Below, piece by piece: positions 22,922 to 34,600 of a stretch of DNA of 64,000 bases. Every line of letters begins with the position of its first letter. The stretch's first letter is position 1. The stretch spans positions 102,162 to 166,161 of the forward strand of contig WFMF01000400.1 in NCBI GenBank assembly GCA_011033025.1. The letters are read 5' to 3'. A program made the position numbers and the translations under genes. This DNA is from Beroe forskalii. Its lineage: Eukaryota; Ctenophora; Nuda; Beroida; Beroidae. The notes below the pieces were generated by a model. That model was not told the origin of the DNA and made no database searches. It saw only the letters and a program-made list of their open reading frames with translations.

Positions 22922-24142
22922 TATATGCTACCATCTACTTTTATTATTTTTACTGCAACACCCTTCTAATGAGTTCACTGTTCAGTGCATAATTTGCTTA
23001 ATTATGTCTGAGACATTTGACACATCTTATGCCTTTATGACAAAAATCTCTTATAATAACTTCGATCAAATTGTGTGCTATGAATCATGATATTTCAGTT
23101 AAGCAACCTTGGTCTATTTCTATAGGTAGACAAGTAAAGTGTCTTACATGAGTTAGTAATTAATTCTTGATGTGTTCACAGAAGATTTTAATCTGGATTC
23201 TAGACCTGCATGATATTATTATATAATTGACTATTTAATTGTAGTATCACAACAGGTTTAGAGCGATTTAAAGTAGTACTATTTGCATAGCAAACCATTA
23301 ATTTAGCTCAATCTTCTATTGTCACGATCTTGAATTAAATCTGAAAAAGTTATCATCTAGGACAATGGACATAGCTATCTACCTAGAGAAATAAACCAGA
23401 GTTGCTCAACTGAAATATCATGATTCATATCACACAATTTGATCGAAGTTATTATAAGACATTTTTGTCATTACGGCATGAGATGTTTCAAATGCCTCAG
23501 ACATAATTAGGCAAATTATGCACTGAACTGATAAGAAGGGTGTTGCAGTAAAGGGGGGGGGGGTTTCACTGTCCCAATTGTCCCAAACTCAAGAAAAAGT
23601 GGATTGGGACAGGGACAATTGGGACAAATGGGACAAATGGGACAATTGGGACAATTGGGACAGAGAAAATGGAACAAATGGGACCTAAAAAAAACGAATT
23701 CGGACTGGGACAATTGGGACATTTGGGACAAATGGGACATTTGGGACAAATGGGACATTTGGGACAATTGGGACATAAGTGACAGAGACAACTGGGAATC
23801 AAATGATTGTGTTTTTGAGTGGCAGTTTAGTGTTTTTGTCCCAAAGCTTGTTACATAGCGGCAGACAACCAAACCGTATACTTATTAGCATAGTAGTATG
23901 AATATAACTTTTGTTTCAATGATAGAAAAACATTGATCAGTGTAAAAATGATAAATGACTGATTTTTTTCAACTTTTTGGTTGTCCCAATTGTCCCAAGT
24001 GTCTCAGTTGTCCCAATTGTCCCAAAAACCAGTCCCAAACTCAAAAAAAAGTAAATTGGGACAGGGACAATTGGGACAATTGGGACAGTGACACTCCCCC
24101 CAGTAAAAAGTAATAAAAGTAGAGGGTAGCATATATATATAT
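22922..24142. mobile_element. Foldback element with ~210-bp arms, one arm split by an insertion
   Basis: The left arm, ~22922-23140, is complementary to ~23375-23552 and, past the inserted element 23553-24100, to ~24101-24142. Landmarks are TATATATGCTACC..TTACTGCAACACCC on the left and the reverse order on the right. The central spacer is about 230 bp. No coding frame. It sits in the intron after the 22632-22852 exon. Confidence 0.7.
23553..24100. mobile_element. 548-bp (TTGGGACAA)n element with 7-bp duplication
   Basis: Terminal inverted repeats run GGGGG..CACTGTCCCAATTGTCC at the left and the complement ending ..AGTGACACTCCCCC at the right. CAGTAAA is repeated at 23546-23552 and 24101-24107. 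Between them are two minisatellite blocks of nine-base TTGGGACAA / TGGGACATT units (23600-23790 and 23985-24090). Frames across it are repetitive (WDNWDIWDK on plus, CPNCPICP on minus) and not genes. Confidence 0.7.
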
Positions 24143-25755
24143 AACTTCTGGTGTGTTACTACATGCAAATTTCATATTAACATGTGTTAGTTATGACATA
24201 GAGTGTAATTTGATACCCATTTAAAAGCAAAACAATGCATCCTTTTGATTTGCCTTACAAATTTGTGCATATCTCCAAGGTTTTTGAGCAAACTTGATGA
24301 AACTTTCAGGATATTAAGAGCTTGATAAAAACAACATCTCAGTGAAGTATAGATTCATTAATTGTTTGTTCCAGAAGTGGAGTTCTGACCGAAAACAAGT
24401 TTTTAAGCAATGACTTTAAAAGCTGGAAAATCAAAGATTTTCTCATTCCGTTCGAAAACTATAGTACTTTAGGTGCTCAAACTCACTGCAGAAACAATTT
24501 AAAGTGCTCGGCTTCTCCTTGCACTTTGAATCATTTAAATGTCCCCAGCTGCGCTGTCGACAGTCGACACTTGACTCATATAAAGACATAAAGCCCTGCA
24601 AGTTCGCCTTACGCCTCGATAGTTCATAATAGGTATTTTCCAGAATAGTAATATATTTGTTAGTCAGTACTCCAATAAACCATACACCCCAGAGGCCGTG
24701 TACACACATCACATAAGTGCCATGTTTTTGAACTGTTTGGGCTAGAGAATTTAAAACCTGTACAGGGTGTTTTCAATTTGCAACGGAAAAAGGTTGTTAA
24801 ATTTGAATTTTTGTGGGAAAAATTCTGTCTTTGAGGTGCTATACTCCACCCCAACACCATGGTACCAAGCTGACCTAAATCCCAGTAGTCACCTTACATT
24901 ATTTAACATGCCGATAAATGTCCACATTTATTGGCACATTATAAATCCATAAATTTTAGTTGCAGTGAAGTGGCCCAGTGGGGTGGTGGAGTGACAATCC
25001 ACATCCACTGTAAGAATCTCTGAATCTGCTGGCCCAACAGCTGAGTGGAATGCCGAGTGGTTGAGTAACATTATAATAGCTATGCAGACTTCAAACTCAT
25101 ACGGCGATGGCATGTGGGGATTTTTGTCAAAATATAAGACTTCAATGACTACCTATTATAATGGCATTTAATTAATGGACTCTAAGTGAACTAGCCAATG
25201 AAGAATAGCTAGCAGTCAGTCACCATTGGAACAGGTGGGTAATTTGCATAATAAAGCTCAGGAGAACAGGAACTCTGTGCAAACATGAGAGTGAGAAGAT
25301 TAATGGGAGAGGGGTTTTTGAATTCGCACTAATGAATGGTGTGTTCCCGGTCATCAAAGCGGTTTCTTTCCTTACTAATTAATCGCTAATGGGAATTCCG
25401 AGAGGAATGCATGATCGAAGAAATTGAACCTCGTATATAAGTACGGAAACTTAGGACAGCTACAGTAGAAGGATCGTTTGGATATTGACTCTTTCCGTTC
25501 GAAATACTGGAATAATTTTCCCCAAACTTTCGCCCTGCGAAACGCTGTCTATCACCTCTGCCTTTGGCGGCATCCTACCTCGCATTTCACATTTGCTTGT
25601 CTCACAATTATTGTAAGGCAGCCGCATTCCGCCATTTAATAGTTTAATCAGTATGTTATTATTGATAAGTTGATAATTGATTTCGTGAAACATGAGCCAA
25701 ATTTATTTTTTACCAGGATGTGAAAAGCTACAATACAAATCGTCAATCGGGGACC
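24143..25755. other. Spacer upstream of the receptor gene
   Basis: No convincing exon or repeat. A TTTATTTTTTACCAG|G acceptor-like site at 25702-25716 lies just before the receptor frame. A 5'-UTR intron ending there is possible. A promoter could not be placed. Confidence 0.45.
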
Positions 25756-28700
25756 ATGGTATTAGTTCATTTCATTTTCCTGGCTTGGTTGCAAGGCTTG
25801 ATAGAGAGTACCTATATGCACTCATATACAACCATGGGAAATCATGACTACACCATCGGGCAGATCTCCTACCCAGACTACATGGTCACCAAATGTGAGT
25901 TTGTGGTTATGAGAGGGTACATCAAAGAGAAGTGTCTGATAAGTGGTAAATGGTACTTCAAGTGCACCTTTTCCAACACCTACTACAGAGAAACGCTGGT
26001 GAGTTGCAATGACCAGAAGTTCACCCACACATGTCCTAATGACCCATCCTTCTACCAGTCCTGTGGTCACAAGACCTGCAGCATCGACCCTCAGAGCATT
26101 GCGTCGGGGGTCGGGGTGTGTGGGGATATTATCTGTGAGATAAGGAAGAAATCTGAATATCCAGCGAAGGACAGGGGCAGGTTTGTAGGCTACAACGTGA
26201 TAGGCGGGGCTCTTCTTCGGTACAGATGCGATGGAAAGGGGATGTGTTTAAATCGAATTGGAGACGTGCCAGTCGACGAGGCTGGGTGCCACGAAGAACG
26301 TGAATTCTTCAAGTGTAACGGACCTCATTCCGTTGATACTTTAGAATTCAACCTTTACCATTTCATGTTTAAAGTTGTCTTGACCATCCCGATGATGAAA
26401 GTGTGTAATGGGCAGTGTGACTGCATGAACTGTGCTGATGAAGCTTCGTGTCATAACATCACAGTTGGTGTGTGGTGTGATACCACCACAGCTGCTAACC
26501 AATACATGGCACCTTACCTTATTTGTGATGGACACACCGCTTGTTTAGATGGGGTGGATGAAGAAGGTTGTAGTGAGAGAGAAAGGTGTGAAGTCAAATC
26601 TTTCAATTTTACGTCAGTAAGAACATTAGGCTTACGGAACAAGTGCTCCGTTCAAAATAGAAACGTAATCGGAAAGTTAACTAGTATGTTATGTATGGGA
26701 TACGAGGATCAAATGAATTGCACGGGAAGTCTGATAAGTCCTTTAACTTGCAACGTGAGGGGCTTCCCCACCACCCTGTCGGATTATGTGATATGCAAAG
26801 GCCACCACCTCTGTGACGATGGTTTAGATGATGAGTGTGTTGAGGTGGGGTGGAAGTGTCGCATTCACAAGCACAGACTTTGCGATGGAACAGGGCACTG
26901 TCCAGGGTCTGAAGATGAAGATGGTCGGTACTGCAGATCCATGGCCCCAGTCAACATGACTTGTACGAGAAAACTAACTGATAGGACAGAGAGGAAGATA
27001 AAGTTTCCAAAGACGTGGATTATGGACGGTATTGAGGATTGTGTAGATGGACTAGACGAAGACAGCAACTTGTGGTCAAGAAAATGCGGAACAGGCAACA
27101 AAGACATATACACCTTGGAGTCAAATTCACATTGTGCTGACGATGAAACTCTTTTCCAGTGCCCAAAACAGAACGTGGCTGTAGAAATGGATGCATTGTG
27201 TAGGGACCTTTCGAATTGCGATGCTTCTGCTTGCGTTGCATCGAGAAGACCATATCAATCAGATCTGACACTAAACCATATGCCGAGTAGTAAAACTGGT
27301 AGGAACTTTCATTGTTTACCAGGTTTAGAGAAACTCCAGGATTTCCTTGGACCGTGCCATAAGCAGCAGTACTATCGCCGTCCTTTTAACACATTAGGGT
27401 TATCAGCTATATCACCAATACTGACGAGTCAGGAATACGCTAAGACGGTGGATTGTGAGGAGGTCTTCGGAGAGATGTATGTGACACTTGCGTGCAATAA
27501 CCAGTGCAAGAAAAAAGTATCCTGTCCCTTAACCCGGCTAAATTACTCTTCCTGCAGAAACTACCCTGAGTCCCGAGTCCTCACCATCACTGATGATTAC
27601 AAACTGACGGTAGTAATAGCAGAGAAAGACAAGACTTTCCGACAAAACCTGTTTGGGTGTACCAATGGTCAGTGTGTTGAGTACGGTAAGGTTTGTGATC
27701 TGAATGATGATTGTGGGGACGCTTCCGATGAAAGATCCTGTTCGAATAACTTCAAGTGTACAAAATCGGGCGAGTATATCCCTAAGTCCATGAAGTGTAA
27801 TGGAAAGTTCGACTGCTTTGACTTGACTGATGAATGTAATACAGATTGTGACAGCCAGATCAAGATGTTCAAGCATAAAGCGGTGTACATTGCTGCTTGG
27901 GTTCTTGGATCATTATCGGTTATCCTGAACATTGCAGTTATATTTCAGGGATTGAAGGAATTGTGGAATCTAAAGACCGGCATCGCTTTAGCCAATAAAA
28001 GTTTGGTCATCTTTATTTCTCTAGGCGACCTTCTGCAGGGGATATTTCTACTGACAATAGCAATAACTGACGAGGCCGTAAACAAGAGTACTTGCATCAC
28101 ACAGTTTGATTGGACAACAAAAGATCTGTGTTCTGCTATCGGAATGATGTCGACTATTGGATCCCTGATGTCACTCTACTCCATGACCTGTCTAAGCATC
28201 ATTCGAGCTCGGGGGCTAACGAACATGAAAACCCCAAGGGATTCGATTACGAAAAAGGAAATAATGCACCTACTGATGACTCTTTCTGGAATCCTGATCA
28301 TTTCATCAACTATAGCTGTCATCCCTGTACTACCCCAATTCGAGGACTTCTTCGTCACAAAGCTTCACTACAAGAACAACAAACTATTCGTGGGTGCTCC
28401 AGATAAGGCTGCCCATATAAGGATTCTCAAGGACTACTTCGAGGGACTTCGGGTGAAGCAGATGTCATGGAAGCAGATCAGACGACTGGTTAAGGAGATG
28501 TTTGTCAACAACCCCGTGGTGGGTAAACCCGTGGGTTTCTACGGATCCAACGGGTTCTGCCTCTTCAACTACTTCACTCCGCTGAGTGATCCGCAGATCT
28601 GGTACACGGGCCTTGTCCTGGGAGGGAACATATTCTGTGTAGCTGTGATCACCGGCTGTTACTCCTACGTTAACACCGTGACAACACACAGCTCCGCCAT

Positions 28701-29040
28701 GGTGGGGGCCCACAACAAACATGTTATCAAGATCAACCGGAGGATTCAGCGGAACATCTCCATCCTGATTACCACAGACCTGATCTCGTGGGTTCCCTTC
28801 ATAGCGGCGTGTATGGTAAACATGTCAGGAATCATGGAAACAAGTAAGTGGTATTCGATATTTAGTGTCATAATCCTTCCCTGTAACTCGTTCATCAATC
28901 CTATCGTTATATTTGATAAGACACTGAAGAGGATGGTTAGAAAGTGCTGCAACGGTCTGCAGAAAAAAGACGAAGTGATTGTAAATGCAGGAGCAGCTGG
29001 GGATGCAGACGGTGAACAACATGTGAATAGCAACATGTGA
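25756..29040 (+). CDS. LDLa-repeat G-protein-coupled receptor, LGR/relaxin-receptor-like
   Basis: An intact intronless frame of 1094 residues. I start it at ATG 25756 because the context ACCATGG is a good Kozak match and a signal peptide follows (VLVHFIFLAWLQGL). The ectodomain is cysteine-rich with about seven LDL-receptor class A-like modules (roughly residues 217-231, 257-272, 345-359, 374-392, 421-438, 633-662, 666-694; e.g. CDLNDDCGDASDERSC), several of them short. Seven membrane segments follow at about 711-735, 750-775, 792-818, 837-862, 949-976, 1000-1022 and 1033-1056. FYGSNGFCLF in loop 2 is typical of LGR/RXFP receptors. Oddities: no leucine-rich repeats seen, RARG where DRY/ERW is expected after TM3, NPIVIF in place of NPxxY, and ~50 extra residues in loop 2. 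The ligand is unknown. A paralogue lies at 45052-47400. Confidence 0.9.
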   Translation: MVLVHFIFLAWLQGLIESTYMHSYTTMGNHDYTIGQISYPDYMVTKCEFVVMRGYIKEKCLISGKWYFKCTFSNTYYRETLVSCNDQKFTHTCPNDPSFYQSCGHKTCSIDPQSIASGVGVCGDIICEIRKKSEYPAKDRGRFVGYNVIGGALLRYRCDGKGMCLNRIGDVPVDEAGCHEEREFFKCNGPHSVDTLEFNLYHFMFKVVLTIPMMKVCNGQCDCMNCADEASCHNITVGVWCDTTTAANQYMAPYLICDGHTACLDGVDEEGCSERERCEVKSFNFTSVRTLGLRNKCSVQNRNVIGKLTSMLCMGYEDQMNCTGSLISPLTCNVRGFPTTLSDYVICKGHHLCDDGLDDECVEVGWKCRIHKHRLCDGTGHCPGSEDEDGRYCRSMAPVNMTCTRKLTDRTERKIKFPKTWIMDGIEDCVDGLDEDSNLWSRKCGTGNKDIYTLESNSHCADDETLFQCPKQNVAVEMDALCRDLSNCDASACVASRRPYQSDLTLNHMPSSKTGRNFHCLPGLEKLQDFLGPCHKQQYYRRPFNTLGLSAISPILTSQEYAKTVDCEEVFGEMYVTLACNNQCKKKVSCPLTRLNYSSCRNYPESRVLTITDDYKLTVVIAEKDKTFRQNLFGCTNGQCVEYGKVCDLNDDCGDASDERSCSNNFKCTKSGEYIPKSMKCNGKFDCFDLTDECNTDCDSQIKMFKHKAVYIAAWVLGSLSVILNIAVIFQGLKELWNLKTGIALANKSLVIFISLGDLLQGIFLLTIAITDEAVNKSTCITQFDWTTKDLCSAIGMMSTIGSLMSLYSMTCLSIIRARGLTNMKTPRDSITKKEIMHLLMTLSGILIISSTIAVIPVLPQFEDFFVTKLHYKNNKLFVGAPDKAAHIRILKDYFEGLRVKQMSWKQIRRLVKEMFVNNPVVGKPVGFYGSNGFCLFNYFTPLSDPQIWYTGLVLGGNIFCVAVITGCYSYVNTVTTHSSAMVGAHNKHVIKINRRIQRNISILITTDLISWVPFIAACMVNMSGIMETSKWYSIFSVIILPCNSFINPIVIFDKTLKRMVRKCCNGLQKKDEVIVNAGAAGDADGEQHVNSNM

Positions 29041-30769
29041 ATTGATCCTTTGTTATAACAGAGAACTGAATTCGCAGCTGGTATTAAACTGCTTTTATTT
29101 AAGACAGAACAATCTGATGCGTCCAGACAAAAATATTATGTTGTCCGAGGATATGACTTATATGGTGCATCTGAGGATTGTCGTTTTTGAATTTGCAAAA
29201 ATTGCCGACATTTTGATTTCACAGAACCAAATCTTTTCTCAATCTTTGAGATTGTAAGTTCATATTTTAAATTATATTTATCTATTTTTGTTATTTCGCT
29301 GAACAAGCTATTAGACAAAATTTTGAAAATAATGTCTTTAATTTTTGAATGGGGCGTAGTCTGGGGTAGCGGGATAAGGGATTTAATTCTACCGATAAAT
29401 AGACAATGAAACGTTATGGAGAGCTACGTTTTGGTCACTACTACTAGAACAGGGATGGGCCCAGGCAGTGTCCAGGAGAGGGAGCTTCTGGCCGAGCCAA
29501 GCGCTCCCGTGTTTCCGGGCTCCCGTTCCTCCTCGGTGGCCTCCCTGTCGAGCAGGATGGCGTTCGCGTCCCAACGGCGGGGTCAGGACCCTCCTTCTTT
29601 GACCGGAGCGAGGGCTAACTCCGCGACATCCTCTAGGGACGGCTTGAGTGTAGTCCTCATGTGCCTTAAGGCTCTTACCCCGAGAGTAAGAATTTTAAGA
29701 AGTTGCAGAGTCGTCGCATGCTCTCTTAGGTACTAGGTACTGGCGTAGCTAACGATCCTGGTGAGTTTGAAAACGTTTTAGTCAAGGTTTGTAGTATTTT
29801 ACCTACTGTACAGTGTACACTGAACAGTAGCCAAAATTAGGTTAATTTTGCTTTCTTGACTACAAATCTAAGATTTTGCATGGATTTTCAGAATTTCAGT
29901 TGAACAGTTGAAGGTAGAGGTATGCTCTTGATTGTAAAATAGTTCACAAGTAAACCCCTTAGAGGGTGTAGGGGTATGTAGAAGAAAAGGAATGGAATGG
30001 AAGGGGACATCCAATGACTAAGAATATAAGTTCGTACAAACGTACCTCTCCTCAGAACCTCTCACCTTTCTTTACGTAACCCAGTACCTAGCGAAACTAG
30101 TTCTAATGACGTCTTTTATTTCTAAAAAGACGTCTTTCAATAAAAATTCATCTTTGTATGATAGTAAATTGGCTTGAAGAAGAGCTTGACTATCGCATAT
30201 TTATATTCCTATGATAGAGTAACAGGTAACCAATTTGTTGAGGGGGTGGCGCTGTGTTCGTATATTGCCGCATTAAATATGAAAGTATGAAAGGGTTACC
30301 TTCAATGGTTACCTTCTATGTACACGCCATGTTGCAATTTATGGTGCTAAGTATTGACTCACAGTGCTAGGAAAAGTGATAATCAATGAATGATGAAAGG
30401 ATGAATATTCAATTATGCACTTTATTATTCTCGTTTAAACAAAACGCTGTTCTTCATGGTCAGGTTAAATTAGTGATGATCCTTAGTCTGCCTCACTTCA
30501 TTATGCAATTAAAATTTTATATGCTGTATGGAATTTAAACTCTAGTACATTCTAGAAACTGACGTCAGGAAGCTGACAAAACGGTTTGGTTCTGTGGGCA
30601 GATAATGATCGTTTCCTGTTGTTATTTATTACAAAATAAACCATTATAAAAGTATAAAGTTGGTAGCTAAATGTACTTATACATCACAATACGGCATAAT
30701 ATGTACATATTTGCTTGACTCCACAGTGGCAAACGGCCCTGCAGCCCTACTTGTAGCGTATGATCTCCT
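29041..30769. other. Receptor 3' flank and intergenic sequence
   Basis: Mostly AT-rich. A GC-rich island at about 29440-29700 has an open plus-strand frame. On the minus strand a more protein-like stretch (LKILTLGVRALRHMRTTLKP, then after a stop in another frame DANAILLDREATEEERE) suggests a broken coding fragment, perhaps from a retroelement. I cannot name it. No clear AATAAA for the receptor was seen close by. Confidence 0.4.
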
Positions 30770-31692
30770 AATTCTGAAGTGAGAACACATGTCCGATATC
30801 AGGGAATCTCCTATTTCTGAAGTGAGAACACATGTCCGATTTCAGGGAATCTCCTATTTCTGGAGTGAGAACACATGTCCGATATCAGGGAATCTCCTAT
30901 TTCTGAAGTGAGAACACATGTCCGATTTCAGGAAATCTCCTATTTCTGAAGTGAGAACACATGTCCGATATCAGGGAATCTCCTATTTCTGAAGTGAGAA
31001 CACATGTCCGATATCAGGGGATCTCCTATTTCTCAAGTGAGAACACATGTCCGATATCAGGGAATCTCCTATTGCTGAAGTGAGAACACATGTCCGATAT
31101 CAGGGAATCTCCTGTTTCTGAAGTGAGAACACATGTCCAGGGAATCTCCTATTTCTGAAGTACATGTCCGATATCAGGAATCTCCTATTTCTGAAGTGAG
31201 AACACATGTCCGATATCAGGGAATCTCCTACTGAAGTGAGAACACATGTCCGATATCAGGGGATCTCCTATTTCTGAAGTGAGAACACATGTCCGATATC
31301 AGGGAATCTCCTATTTCTGAAGTGAGAACACATGTCCGATATCAGGGAATCTCCTATTTCTGAAGTGAGAACACATGTCCGATATCAGGGAATCTCCTAT
31401 TTCTGAAGTGAGAACACATGTCCGATATCAGGGAATCTCCTATTTCTGAAGTGAGAACACATGTCCGATATCAGGGAATCTCCTATTTCTGAAGTGAGAA
31501 CACATGTCCGATATCAGGGAATCTCCTATTTCTGAAGTGAGAACACATGTCCGATATCAGGGGATCTCCTATTTCTGAAGTGAGAACACATGTCCGATAT
31601 CAGGGAATCTCCTATTGCTGAAGTGAGAACACATGTCCGATATCAGGGAATCTCCTATTGCTGAAGTGAGAACACATGTCCGATATCAGGGA
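30770..31692. repeat. 43-bp satellite, ~21 units
   Basis: Head-to-tail units of 43 bp with AATCTCCTATTTCTGAAGTG, then AGAACACATGTCCGATATCA and GGG. Most units differ by a base or two. A few near 31135-31240 are shortened. No reading frame. Confidence 0.9.
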
Positions 31693-34600
31693 ATTATCAA
31701 TACTCGCAGGCAGCTCTACAAATGGCAGCCGAGCGTTGCTGATGTAATTTCACCCCAACATCCAGATAACACAACATTTAATCAAATTATACACGTGTAA
31801 AGTTAATGTTGTCCTCGGATTACTGATTCCTGTTACCCTTTGTTCATTTGATGTAAGGAAGGATTATATTGCCCATGTCTCAATTAAAATTTTGAAAGGG
31901 CAATCATTTGTACAGATTCCTCTGCAAAAATATTTAAGTTTTAGGCATTCATTCATCAAAGGATACTGGTATGTTTAATGCTGGGTACTGTAAAAAGCAG
32001 GAATTGTTTGCATTTTTCGCATAGCATCCTCTAAATTTGCTCCAATGCACGCGTTTAAACTGACATTACTGGGGTTTCTGTCGTCAAGAAAGGTTACATT
32101 ACCAAATCAGTACATAACGCTGTGTGCAACAATGTTATATGCTTATACGCAGCGTAACTGAGCTTTTATTGACCTTTGGAGCGGCATCCAGTCCGCCGGA
32201 TTGTTGGCTGAATATCAAGACTGAATATGCGACTCAACGACCCAATCCCCGTGAAATCAATACAATCATGTTTAGAATGCTCGTAGAGTCACAGTATAGA
32301 GCCATGAAATGATTGGCGGTTAGGCTAGTCGCCATGAGTTAATTGGTAAAATGGCAGATGATCTTGTTAGATAGCGGTGCAGTTTGACGTAAGATGTGTG
32401 TTGGGAACGAGCGTTCTTCAAAAGCACAATGGGTTATAGCTTTGTGATAAATTGGAAATAACCTTACAGGTACAGTACCTAGTCTATTTTGAAGCTGTGG
32501 CCCATGTTGGTATAAAAAGCTGCACTGATTTGGTCATTAATGTTATTACGGTCGCTGACAGAAAACTCGTCATTAGTTCAATTAATCATAGTGATCTTCA
32601 TTAATATCGAAATGTGGTATGTGAGTTACAGGAGCCACCAAACCGTTGACTGCAAATACTGGTGTTTCTGGTGAAACCTCATAACTTAAATTCTTCTTCT
32701 ATTAACGAACAGATTGTCCGGATTTCAATGGCTTGGCTGTCTGGAAAATTCTTAACATTTTTTGATGCACAACTTGGAGGGGAAACTGCCGGTATTTCTA
32801 GAAATTTATATTGTATACAATCTTTATCTGTCCGGAGGTAAAACTAAAAATAGTAAAAATGTCTCCATTTCTGTCGTATGTACTTATATATATTCAAGAA
32901 TTCCAAATAACTTTCAGCCGGTAATGCATTGCATTTTGTATTTCGTAATTTTTTGCATAAAATATTACTAGCATGTTCCATATAATACACATAATTTCTA
33001 ATAAGTACCTGCTAAATGACTCATCACAAGTTAGAAAATATATAATGTACGTTTAAACGTATTATCATACTTACAATTAACAAATTTAGGATGTTACTAG
33101 TAATTCGACTATTGAGATTTACGATTAATGAATCCAAAACTTACAAGTTTGGGAGTTCGATTTAAAATTTTGATTAATTTTGGTATTTTTTTAGAATTTC
33201 CCTAGGTATTTCTTAGTCTGATCTAACATTTTATCTTTCAATAGGATGTTGACAATGAAATTTGAAAACGTTTCATCCGAAGATATAATGTGAAAGATTT
33301 TGTACTAATTCATGAAGTCTCATTTTCGTCTGTGATTGAAGGGAAATTAAAATCCCCAAGTTTGGGAGTCATTGGGCCTAAGTTGAATCCCAGCCGAAAC
33401 ACCTTCATTAAACTAAGTTTCAAATTGCGTACTGTTGTTTTTCATGGCGGCGTTGATCGTTATGGTAATAAATACGTATTTGAAATTGTTATTGAATATT
33501 AGGTAGGTACTGTAAGCCATTAAATTTCCATTCACTGATGTACAGCGAACGAGAGCCACTGTAACAAAGCTTGTGTTATAAATTTTGTGTAATCAGCATT
33601 TATAGATTCAATGATGTTCATTGTCAACTCAAAGCAAATTGTTTCATCCTTGACTTGGGAATTTATTTCAATGTCTGATTGTTTTTCATGAAATGTCTGT
33701 GATGAAAAAGTCAAGAATACTTTTCCTTATCAGAAATCTGTGTGGACAACACTGTTCTCTCAAAACTTCTGTTTAAACTTGTAGTTTTTACGACTTACTG
33801 TAGCTCACAAAGTGCATACTTTTCTAATGCACATCACATGAGGCTAACTACAAACAATGTGCACAGTATAAAATTATTAATTGCTTTTTGCATACATTAT
33901 ACAACTTACATCTCAGTATGTATATAATTCTCATGTATCGAAGTCGTGTATAGAATGTAAATTTACTAGATTGTATGTACATTTAATACGCACTTGATAC
34001 ATTATACACTGATTACAATCTACATGCAGTGTACCAAGCATCCTCCTTCCGTACGTCATGATTACAGTAACAACTTAACCAGCCAGAGACCAGGCTCTAT
34101 CATTGGCTGGATAAAATACTCCTTTTCTAATACATGAGATGACGCAAATGTGTGTGGTTATAGAGCATTTTGATATTGAGATATTGGACCAGTGGGCCGG
34201 TTTTAAAAGGTATAATCGAAGCTAATGGTTGGAGTACCTACCGCTTGAGAGTGTGTGTGTGTTTGCTTGTGTTTGTGTATGCATACTGTGTACTCAGTGT
34301 TGTGTGTGAGTCTGTCTGGTTGAGTAAGCAATTGAAGGTTTGTGAGTACCTACTGAATGTTTTGTCAGTGATAGTGTTAACTTCTGTTCGTGTGAGAAAT
34401 TCTCAAAAGATTAAACCTTGATATCAATGGATGTCTTTATTTTGTTCACAGGAGGCTATAGTATTAAGAAATCAAAGCTTCTGTTCTAGTGAGTGTGTGG
34501 ACTGTGAGAGTGTATTCTGGCTGTGTTTGCATGTTAAAGTAACACTCTGATAGGTGTACAGTGTGTTTTGAGACATGGCAAGTAGGTGGCAAGGAATTCA

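Noticed and set aside
23516-23872. Cysteine/proline-rich minus-strand frame (CPNCPICP) as a metallothionein-like gene
   Set aside because: It is generated by the nine-base TTGGGACAA repeat; the plus strand gives an equally open tryptophan-rich frame.
25720-25755. Receptor start upstream of 25756
   Set aside because: The in-frame codon at 25720 is GTG and there is no in-frame ATG before 25756; the first ATG has a good Kozak context and a signal peptide directly follows.
30770-31692. Possible CRISPR-like array
   Set aside because: Units are contiguous 43-bp repeats without unique spacers, in an animal genome.
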